From: WJMT01 sp041686095
GTDB lineage: Bacteria > Acidobacteriota > Aminicenantia > Aminicenantales > Aminicenantaceae
DNA length: 15,151 bases
Assembly (NCBI GenBank): GCA_041686095.1
Contig: JAWLEN010000060.1
Location: forward strand, 1-15,151
Reading direction: 5' to 3'
In this document: positions 1-6,400 of the stretch, piece after piece
How positions within the stretch are numbered: the first letter of the stretch is position 1
Layout of the letters: every line of letters starts with the position of its first letter
Position numbers and translations under genes: made by a program
Notes under the pieces: model-generated
Database searches by the model: none
Seen by the model: the letters and a program-made list of their open reading frames with translations, nothing else
Told to the model about the DNA's origin: nothing

Positions 1-93
1 ACCAATGTGGCCATGGAAAAAGGCCAAAGATTCGCCATAAGAGAAGGAAGCCGTACTGTGGGTGCCGGAACCGTCACTGATATCATCGAGTAA
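1..93 (+). CDS. tuf: Elongation factor EF-Tu, C-terminal end (partial)
   Basis: The first 30 codons are open from base 1 and end at TAA 91-93. They read TNVAMEKGQRFAIREGSRTV followed by GAGTVTDIIE, the usual end of EF-Tu domain 3. EF-Tu is the cytoplasmic GTPase that delivers aminoacyl-tRNA to the ribosome. Only the tail is present; the GTPase domain lies upstream of the window. A second tuf gene starts at 15073, so the genome carries at least two copies in the same orientation. No terminator hairpin follows the stop before rpmG, which suggests read-through into rpmG, the tRNA and secE. Identification is firm; whether this copy equals the second one cannot be seen here. Confidence 0.96.
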   Translation, partial: TNVAMEKGQRFAIREGSRTVGAGTVTDIIE

Positions 94-127
94 TCAATTT
101 AAGCAGTCATTAATAGGGATTTAAAAA

Positions 128-277
128 ATGAGGGATATAGTCACACTTCAGTGTACAGAATGCGGACGAAGAAATTACACCACCACTCGAAATAAAAAGA
201 AAAACAGAGATAAGATTGTGGTGAAAAAGTACTGTAAATTCGATCGAAAACATACTGTTCATAAAGAGGTAAAATAA
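128..277 (+). CDS. rpmG: 50S ribosomal protein L33
   Basis: A 49-codon frame begins MRDIVTLQCTECGRRNY and ends KHTVHKEVK, matching the length and both conserved ends of bacterial L33, a small protein of the large subunit near the E site. The ATG at 128 has an AGGGA Shine-Dalgarno-like element at 115-119. Zinc ligands are incomplete: C9 and C12 form one CxxC pair, but the second pair is C36 with Asp at 39 (YCKFD), so there are three cysteines rather than four. Similar three-cysteine L33 forms occur in some other bacteria, so this need not mean loss of function. The gene lies 34 bases after tuf and 57 bases before tRNA-Trp, a common neighbourhood for rpmG. Confidence 0.95.
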   Translation: MRDIVTLQCTECGRRNYTTTRNKKKNRDKIVVKKYCKFDRKHTVHKEVK

Positions 278-312
278 AGGATACTCCGAAGAAGTTGCTG
301 TTTTCGGAACAT

Positions 313-329
313 AAGGAGACATGATATAG
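313..329 (+). other. Shine-Dalgarno plus two-codon minigene (AUG-AUA-UAG)
   Basis: A consensus AAGGAG at 313-318 is followed two bases later by ATG ATA TAG (321-329), only five bases before the tRNA-Trp 5' end. It is one of the best Shine-Dalgarno matches in the upstream part of the window, yet it serves no longer frame. It could be accidental, a relic of a displaced gene start, or a translated two-codon minigene. The SD-ATG spacing of two bases is short, so initiation may be poor. What is seen is only the sequence; function is speculation. Confidence 0.25.
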
Positions 330-334
330 AAAAC

Positions 335-411
335 AGGTGAGTAGCTCAATCGGCTAGAGCATCGGTCTCCAAAACCGAGGGTTGCGGGTTCGAGTCCTGC
401 CTCACCTGCCA
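335..411 (+). tRNA. trnW: tRNA-Trp (anticodon CCA)
   Basis: A complete cloverleaf can be folded. The acceptor stem AGGTGAG (335-341) pairs with CTCACCT (401-407), followed by discriminator G408 and an encoded CCA at 409-411. The D stem is GCTC/GAGC (344-347, 357-360). The anticodon stem is TCGGT/ACCGA (362-366, 374-378) around the loop CTCCAAA, placing anticodon CCA at 369-371. The T stem GCGGG/CCTGC (384-388, 396-400) has one G-U pair and loop TTCGAGT. CCA reads UGG, so this is tRNA-Trp. It sits between rpmG and secE, a location seen in many bacteria. With no terminator or separate promoter visible it is probably processed from the longer transcript by RNase P and a 3' nuclease. Confidence 0.98.
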
Positions 412-482
412 TTGATATCCAAGGAAGCAGATAGTATCGATAAAAAGGAAACAAAATAAATTAGATTTTTTAAGTGAAAAGA

Positions 483-695
483 ATGAACAAAAAAATTAGA
501 TGGTATAAACGCATCATTCCCTTTTTAAAAGAGGTAAGAGCAGAGATAAAAAAAGTGACCTGGCCTTCCCGAAAAGAGATCTACAGAACCACTATTGTTG
601 TGATCATAGCCACAATATTTTTTGGTTTTTACCTCTACTTCATGGATATAATTTTTTCATATGTCATAAAGAATATACAATCATTGTTTTTATAA
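483..695 (+). CDS. secE: Preprotein translocase subunit SecE
   Basis: SecE is the small membrane subunit that clamps SecY in the SecYEG export channel. The 70-residue product (from ATG 483) has a basic N-terminus, an amphipathic segment ending in the family signature EIKKVTWPSRKE, and one hydrophobic membrane span (TIVVIIATIFFGFYLYFMDI). This is the short single-span form, unlike the three-span E. coli protein. The frame can also open at GTG 474, adding three residues (MKR), directly after an in-frame TAA at 471-473. Neither start has a good Shine-Dalgarno; the nearest AAGGAA is at 445-450, too far upstream. ATG 483 is preferred for its start codon. It precedes nusG by 20 bases, the conserved secE-nusG pair. 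Confidence 0.93.
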   Translation: MNKKIRWYKRIIPFLKEVRAEIKKVTWPSRKEIYRTTIVVIIATIFFGFYLYFMDIIFSYVIKNIQSLFL

Positions 696-715
696 AAAAT
701 ATAGAAGAGATAAAA

Positions 716-1246
716 ATGTCAAAAAATTGGTTTGTCGTACATACTTATTCAGGATTTGAAAAATTTGTGGCTGAGTCTATACGCCAGAGAGCTGCAGAGC
801 ATAGTATTGAGGATCAAATTGGAGAGATCATTATCCCCACAGAAGGGGTTGTCGAAATAAAGGGCGGAAAAAAAGTGGTTTCCACAAAGAGGTCATATCC
901 AGGATATATTTTGATAGAAATGGAAATGAGCGATGAGAATTGGTTGATTATTCGAAACACCCCTAAGGTTACTGGTTTTGTAGGTTCGGGGAAAAAACCA
1001 TCGCCTTTAAGCAAAGAAGAAGTAAGCCAGATTGTGGAACATATGGAGAGCACTTCTGAAAAACCAAAACCAAAGCATACTTTTGAAAAAGGTGAGGCGG
1101 TAAGGATTATTGACGGACCTTTTTATAATTTTAATGGGATCGTAGAGGAAGTCAATCATGAAAGAGATACCTTAAAGGTTATGGTCACGATATTCGGCCG
1201 TTCGACACCAGTTGAACTGGAATTCTTACAGGTAGAAAAAATATAG
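716..1246 (+). CDS. nusG: Transcription termination/antitermination factor NusG
   Basis: NusG binds RNA polymerase through its N-terminal domain to modulate pausing, and links it to Rho or ribosomal S10 through its C-terminal KOW domain. The 176-residue product has both parts. The NGN domain (residues 1 to about 100) starts KNWFVVHTYSGFEKFVAESI and includes the conserved PGYILIEM and RNTPKVTGFVG segments. After a lysine/proline linker (about 108-121) comes a KOW domain with the signature FEKGEAVRIIDGPFYNFNG and the C-terminal VELEFLQVEKI. Length is close to the usual 175-185. Its TAG stop (1244-1246) overlaps the AGGAGG Shine-Dalgarno of rplK, so the two genes are almost certainly co-translated from one transcript. 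Confidence 0.97.
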   Translation: MSKNWFVVHTYSGFEKFVAESIRQRAAEHSIEDQIGEIIIPTEGVVEIKGGKKVVSTKRSYPGYILIEMEMSDENWLIIRNTPKVTGFVGSGKKPSPLSKEEVSQIVEHMESTSEKPKPKHTFEKGEAVRIIDGPFYNFNGIVEEVNHERDTLKVMVTIFGRSTPVELEFLQVEKI

Positions 1247-1250
1247 GAGG
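1245..1250 (+). promoter_or_regulatory. Strong ribosome binding site of rplK inside the nusG stop
   Basis: AGGAGG at 1245-1250 includes two bases of the nusG TAG stop and lies four bases before the rplK ATG at 1255. The overlap of stop and ribosome binding site suggests that ribosomes finishing nusG feed rplK. Confidence 0.8.
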
Positions 1251-1254
1251 CAAT

Positions 1255-1689
1255 ATGGCAAAAAAAGAACTTGTGACAAAAATTAAACTTCAGATTCCAG
1301 CGGGCCAGGCAAGTCCTGCTCCTCCTGTGGGTCCAGCTCTGGGACAGCACAATGTTCCTCTCATGGATTTTGTGCGCAAATTTAATGAACAAACAGGAAA
1401 AATGGAGCCAGGTTCTATTGTTCCTGTGGTTATTTCTGTTTATAAAGACAGAAGTTTTAGTTTTATTGTTAAGTCTCCTCCGGCAGCTTTCCTGTTAAAA
1501 AAAGCAGCTGGAATCGCTAAGGGTTCAGGCGAGCCGAACAAAGAGAAAGTGGGCAAGGTAACCAGAGCTCAGTTAGAGGAGATTGCTAAACAAAAAATGG
1601 CTGATTTAAACGCATACAACATAGATGCTGCAGTCAAAATTATTGAAGGGACTGCAAAAAACATGGGATTGGAGATCATAAGTGGCTAA
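1255..1689 (+). CDS. rplK: 50S ribosomal protein L11
   Basis: L11 binds the GTPase-associated centre of 23S rRNA and forms the base of the L7/L12 stalk where EF-G and EF-Tu act. The 144-residue product has the N-terminal domain with PAPPVGPALGQ, the proline helix that is the thiostrepton-sensitive element, followed by HNVPLMDF where many bacteria have a GVNIMEF-like segment. The rRNA-binding C-terminal domain shows KSPPAAFLLKKAAGI, KVGKVTRAQLEEIA and the final GTAKNMGLEI. Length is slightly above the usual 141. Start ATG 1255 has AGGAGG upstream. The last eight bases overlap the start of rplA, keeping the standard rplK-rplA pair translationally coupled. Confidence 0.97.
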   Translation: MAKKELVTKIKLQIPAGQASPAPPVGPALGQHNVPLMDFVRKFNEQTGKMEPGSIVPVVISVYKDRSFSFIVKSPPAAFLLKKAAGIAKGSGEPNKEKVGKVTRAQLEEIAKQKMADLNAYNIDAAVKIIEGTAKNMGLEIISG

Positions 1690-2374
1690 GAGAGGCAAGA
1701 AATACATAAAATCAAAAGAACTGATAAAAAAAGAGGAATATCCTCTAGACGAAGCTGTCAGTCTGGTTAAAGAATCCAGTTATGTGAATTTTGATGAGTC
1801 TGTAGATATTTCAATGACTCTAGGAGTGAATCCTAAACATTCTGATCAAATGGTACGAGGGACACTTGTCCTTCCTCATGGAACTGGTAAGAGCCAAAAA
1901 GTGTGTGTGATTGCCTCTGGAGAGAAAATCAAGGAGGCAGAAGAGGCAGGAGCGGATTATGTAGGGGGAGAAGATCTTATAGAGAAGATATCCAAAGGAT
2001 GGATCGATTTTGATGTGATGGTGTCCACTCCTGATATGATGAAAGGAGTGGGAAAGCTGGGCAGAGTGCTGGGTCCAAAAGGATTGATGCCTAATCCTAA
2101 ATCTGGAACTGTTACTTTTGATATAAAAAAAGCAGTGGATGAGATAAAGAGAGGCAAGGTTGAATTTAGGGTGGATAAGACTTCTATCATTCATTCGCCT
2201 GTTGGTAAGATTTCATTTTCTGAAAAAAAATTAAGGGATAATATCAAAGCTTTTATACAGGCAATTCTTCAAGCCAAGCCAGCTTCAAGTAAAGGAAAGT
2301 ATATAAAGAGCATATACATTTCCTCAACTATGGGGCCTTCTCTACGGATTTCAGAGGGCGAGCTAGATAAATAG
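1682..2374 (+). CDS. rplA: 50S ribosomal protein L1
   Basis: L1 forms the mobile stalk at the ribosomal E site and in many bacteria represses its own mRNA. The 230-residue product matches the family length. It has the N-terminal MAKRGKKY, the domain II core with GADYVGGEDLIEKI, and the hallmark GRVLGPKGLMPNPKSGTV near residue 130. It ends in STMGPSLRI, also standard. The start is GTG at 1682, inside rplK, with an eight-base overlap (GTGGCTAA). GGAG at 1671-1674 sits seven bases upstream and supports this start. Because rplK begins only eight bases after nusG, any L1 operator site in the mRNA would have to lie inside coding sequence. Confidence 0.97.
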   Translation: MAKRGKKYIKSKELIKKEEYPLDEAVSLVKESSYVNFDESVDISMTLGVNPKHSDQMVRGTLVLPHGTGKSQKVCVIASGEKIKEAEEAGADYVGGEDLIEKISKGWIDFDVMVSTPDMMKGVGKLGRVLGPKGLMPNPKSGTVTFDIKKAVDEIKRGKVEFRVDKTSIIHSPVGKISFSEKKLRDNIKAFIQAILQAKPASSKGKYIKSIYISSTMGPSLRISEGELDK

Positions 2375-2383
2375 GAGATACAG

Positions 2384-2902
2384 ATGAGTTTGAACCGTGA
2401 AAAAAAAGGAAAAATGGTAAAGGAAATTCGGGAAGACTTTAATAACAACCAGACTTTATTTTTGGTGGATTATGTAGGCATTCCGGTTTCTAAATCCATT
2501 GAACTGAGAACTCAGTTGAGAGAGAATAATTGTTCCCTAAAAGTTATCAAAAATCGGTTGGCATTGAAATCTTTGAAAGATGATATACCTGAAGAATTTA
2601 AAGAAAAATTCAGGGGCCCTACAGCCATAGCTTACACTGATGAAAATCCTATAAGCTTAGCCCGTATACTGGATGACTTTATTGATTCTAATAAAATATT
2701 GAGTATAAAAGCGGGTATTGTTGAAGGTCAGTTTGTAGAGGGTGAGAGGTTTAAAGAAGTGGCCAATTTAGGGTCACATAAACAATTAATGACAAAAGTC
2801 GGATATTTAATGGCAGCACCATTAATGAAATTTTTAAGGACTTGGCAGGCCCCACTTAACAGTCTAGGCAGCATGTTGAGTCAATTAAAATCAAAAAAAT
2901 AG
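2384..2902 (+). CDS. rplJ: 50S ribosomal protein L10
   Basis: L10 anchors the L7/L12 dimers to 23S rRNA next to L11. The 172-residue product has the globular N-terminal rRNA-binding domain (LFLVDYVGIPVSKSIELRTQL, then LKVIKNRLALKSL) and a C-terminal helical stretch (about residues 138-172) that would carry the L12 dimers. The number of dimers cannot be judged by eye. ATG 2384 follows an AGGAGA element at 2373-2378 that overlaps the rplA stop. The gap to rplA is nine bases, so the long untranslated leader that binds L10-L12 for feedback control in enterobacteria cannot exist here as an intergenic element. Confidence 0.96.
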   Translation: MSLNREKKGKMVKEIREDFNNNQTLFLVDYVGIPVSKSIELRTQLRENNCSLKVIKNRLALKSLKDDIPEEFKEKFRGPTAIAYTDENPISLARILDDFIDSNKILSIKAGIVEGQFVEGERFKEVANLGSHKQLMTKVGYLMAAPLMKFLRTWQAPLNSLGSMLSQLKSKK

Positions 2903-2916
2903 AGTTGGAGGTAAAA

Positions 2917-3402
2917 ATGGCTAAAGCACAGACCAAAAAATCTAGTGGTTCTACTACTAAGACTAATAAAAAAAAGGAGACAACTAAAAAAGCAACCACC
3001 AAAAAAACTGAGAAATCAAAGTTGACTAAAGAAGAATTTTTTAATCATTTGGACAATCTTACTGTTCTCGAGCTTTCTGATTATATCAAAGAATTTGAAG
3101 AGAGATATGATATAAGCGCATCTGCTGCAGCTGTCCCCGTAGCTGCTGCTGGAGCTTCGGCGGGGGGAGAAGCACCAGCTGAGGAAGAAAAAACTGAATT
3201 TAATGTTGTATTGAAAGAGATTGGCGATAAAAAAATAAATGTGATCAAAACAGTAAGAGAAGTAACCAGCCTTGGATTAAAAGAGGCCAAAGACTTGGTG
3301 GACAATGCTCCCAAACCAGTCAAAGAAGGTGTTTCTAAGGAAGAGGCTGAGGAAATGAAGAAAAAATTTGAAGAAGTAGGGGCGGTTGTCGAATTAGAAT
3401 AA
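2917..3402 (+). CDS. rplL: 50S ribosomal protein L7/L12 with lysine/threonine-rich N-terminal extension
   Basis: L12 dimers on L10 recruit and stimulate EF-G, EF-Tu and other GTPases. The product is 161 residues against a usual 120-130. Residues 36-65 (LTKEEFFNHLDNLTVLELSD onward) are the normal dimerisation domain, 66-90 an Ala/Pro/Gly hinge, and about 93-161 the factor-binding domain (FNVVLKEIGDKKINVIKTVR, then GLKEAKDLV). Residues 1-35 are an extra tail with 13 Lys and 9 Thr but only two acidic residues. ATG 2917 is chosen because GGAGG at 2907-2911 precedes it by five bases; TTG 2905 would put that site inside the gene. A TTG at 3022 (codon 36) falls exactly at the usual family start and could make a 126-residue form. 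Confidence 0.93.
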   Translation: MAKAQTKKSSGSTTKTNKKKETTKKATTKKTEKSKLTKEEFFNHLDNLTVLELSDYIKEFEERYDISASAAAVPVAAAGASAGGEAPAEEEKTEFNVVLKEIGDKKINVIKTVREVTSLGLKEAKDLVDNAPKPVKEGVSKEEAEEMKKKFEEVGAVVELE

Positions 3403-3405
3403 TCG

Positions 3406-3427
3406 TATATTATTGCAAAATAATATA
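3406..3427 (+). other. Perfect hairpin with GCAA tetraloop between rplL and rpoB
   Basis: TATATTATT (3406-3414) and AATAATATA (3419-3427) are exact inverted repeats of nine bases around GCAA (3415-3418), a GNRA-type tetraloop in RNA. The stem is all A-U. The following bases are AAAAGTCTC, with no U-tract, so this is not an ordinary intrinsic terminator. It occupies the place where enterobacteria have an attenuator and an RNase III cleavage site between ribosomal protein and polymerase genes. A processing or attenuation role is inferred from position only. Confidence 0.6.
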
Positions 3428-3453
3428 AAAAGTCTCTTTTGAGAGAGAAAAAT

Positions 3454-6400
3454 ATGCATATGGAATCAAAAAATATTTATCGGGAAAGGGTTGATTTCTC
3501 AAAAATCAAAGGGATTTTTCCTATCCCAGACATGTTGGCTATTCAAAAAGAATCCTACGCAAAGTATTTGCAGATGGATCTTTTGCCTGAAGAAAGAGAA
3601 GACTTTGGTCTTCAGGGTGCTTTCAAGGATATTTTCCCAATTTCTGATTTTAAGGAAACCACCCAGTTAGAATTTGTTAGTTATTCAATTGGCGACTGGG
3701 AATGCAGATGCGGAAAACTAAAAGGCGTTGAGAATTCACGCCGCAAATGTATGGCCTGCGGCACTTTATTACCTGCAGACATAGAGCTGACCGACAAAGA
3801 GATCTGTCCTTTTTGCGGCACTACAGGGAAAATCGATCTTCCTATCTGTAAACATTGTGGAGATCGAGTCAGACTTAAGATGAAATACAGTGCCACTGAA
3901 TGCCTTCAAAAAGGTTATACCTATAGTGTCCCTCTTCGGTTAAAGATTCGTTTGATCTCATGGGAAAAGGATCCTGAAACAAAAGCAAAACGTTTGAAAC
4001 ATATCAAAGAACAGGAATCCTATTTTGGTGATATTCCTTTGATGACCGATAAGGGCACTTTTATTTTTAATGGAATTGAACGGGTTATAGTTAGCCAGCT
4101 GCAGAGGTCTCCAGGTGTGTTCTTCAGGCCTGATAAAAGGAAAAAGGATTTCTTTGTGGGCAAGATCATTCCTTATAGAGGAGCCTGGGTTGAATTTGAA
4201 TACAGCAAGAACAACATACTCTATGCAAGATTGGACAGAAAGAAAAAATTCCATGCGAGTGTGTTTTTGAGAGCCCTTGGATTTGGCTCTGATGAAGAGT
4301 TGCTAAGAATTTTTTATAAGAGCTATAAGATTATTCCGAAAAATGGTGATTTGTTCTGGGAACTAACCGAAGATCTTGTAGGAAAGACTTTAGCCAAGGA
4401 TGTTTTAGATCCAGATTCTAAAACCAAAAAAGTCATTGCACCAGCAAAAAAGAAACTAACCAAAGATTTATATCAGAAGCTGAAAAGCCACAATATAAAC
4501 GAAATTCCGGTTTCAAAAACCCAGTTGAAAGGAGCTTATTTCATAAGCACAGTTCCTGATGCGATCAAATCTAATGAAGAGATTGGTGATTCTCAGCTTG
4601 AAAAGCTCACGGAAATCGGAAAGCCCTTTGAAGTTTTTTTCCCCACCAAGGATAAAATTGGAAAAATCATATCGAACACACTTAAAAAGGACAAGAAGAA
4701 GGATACTAATCAGGCTCTGGGCGAAATTTATAAAAAATTAAGGCCGGGCGAGCCGCACACTATGGAAAGCACTCAAAATCTCTTTCATAATCTTTTCTTT
4801 AATCCTCAGAAATATAATTTTTCTCGTATCGGCCGGCTTAAAATGAACATCAAACTAGGTCTTGACCGGCCTCTAGACGATAAGACTTTATCTCCCATGG
4901 ATTTTGTAGAAGTCATCAAATACTTACTCAGACTCCGCATGGGAGAAGGAGAGGTTGATAATATTGACCATTTGGGGAATCGCCGTGTTCGTTCAGTAGG
5001 AGAATTGGTAGAGAATGCGTTCCGTATCGGCTTAACTCGTATGGAAAGGACCATTAGAGAGAAGATGACAGTGGCCACAGATTTGGCTTCGTCAATGCCC
5101 CAGGATCTCATCAATTCAAAACCGGTTATCGCTGCCTTGAAAGAGTTTTTTGGCAGCTCTCAATTATCTCAGTTCATGGATCAGATAAACAGTCTAGCAG
5201 AAGTGACCCATAAGCGTCGATTGAGTGCTTTAGGACCCGGTGGATTGAGCAGGGAGCGCGCCGGATTTGAGGTCCGAGATATCCAATCTTCTCACTATGG
5301 AAGAATATGTCCCATTGAAACCCCAGAAGGACCTAATATCGGACTTATCTCGTCTCTCAGCTGTTATGCTCGAGTCAATGAATTCGGTTTCATTGAAACC
5401 CCATATAGAAAGGTTAAGGATGGAAAAGTTCTTGACTATTTTAAAATTGTCCATCCTGGAGACAGTGGTTACAAGATTGGGGATACGGTGGAAGAGGAAG
5501 AACTAAAAAAAGAGATTAATAAACTAAAAAAAGACAAAAAGAAAAATCTGCCAGTATATGAACCCTACTGTTTTTATCTAACAGCGTGGGAAGAAGAAAA
5601 TTATACCATTGCCCAGGCAAACTCTCCCATTGATGAAAAAGGAAATCTGAAAAGGGACCTTATCAATATCAGGCAGAGAGGGGAATATAAAATGGTTCCA
5701 AAAGAACAGGTTGATTATATTGATGTTTCCCCTAAACAGCTGGTCTCACTTTCTACCTCGTTGATTCCTTTTCTTGAACATGATGATGCCAACCGTGCCT
5801 TAATGGGATCTAATATGCAAAGACAGGCCGTTCCATTACTCAAACCAGAGGCGCCCCGAGTCGGAACAGGAATCGAACATCTTATTGCTAAAGGCTCTGG
5901 GGATGTGGTGACATGCCAGCGCTCTGGAGTGGTTGAGTTTGTAGACAGCGAAAGAATCTTAGTTCGTATTGATGAGCCCTCGAATGGAAAAACTTATGAT
6001 GTGGGGACAGATCTTTATTTATTGACAAAAAGTTTACGAACCAATCAGAATACTTGCCTGAACCACCGTCCTATAGTGAGAAAAGGGGACCGAGTTGTAT
6101 CAGGTCAGATACTGGCTGATAGTTCGTGTACAGATAAAGGAGAATTAGCCTTAGGAAGAAATGTTCTTTGCGCTTTCATCCCTTGGAGAGGATATAATTT
6201 TGAAGATGCCATTATCGTCAGTGAAAGATTGATAAAAGAAGATATATTTACCTCATTGCATATTGCCGAAGAAACTATAGATGCTCGCGATACAAAGTTG
6301 GGTCCTGAAGAGATTACCAAAGATATTCCCAATGTCCCGGAAAAAGTACTCAGAAATCTTGATGAAAATGGAATTGTGAGAATAGGAGCCAAAGTCAAAC

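Noticed and set aside
322..330. Extended -10-like TGATATAGA before tRNA-Trp
   Set aside because: It would start transcription inside the mature tRNA, and no -35 lies 17 bases upstream.
412..440. Possible promoter TTGATA-17-TATCGA before secE
   Set aside because: The -35 is good (5/6) but the -10 matches only 3/6, which is easily met by chance in AT-rich DNA. Mentioned only because it would give secE its own start.
110..454. Antisense frame of 114 codons with AGEAGLEPATLGFGDRCSSRL near its start
   Set aside because: It is the reverse-strand reading of the tRNA-Trp gene plus flanks, a well-known false protein that arises opposite tRNA genes.
2905..3402. rplL start at TTG 2905 (MEVKMAKAQ)
   Set aside because: The GGAGG ribosome binding site at 2907-2911 would fall inside the gene; ATG 2917 is correctly spaced from it.
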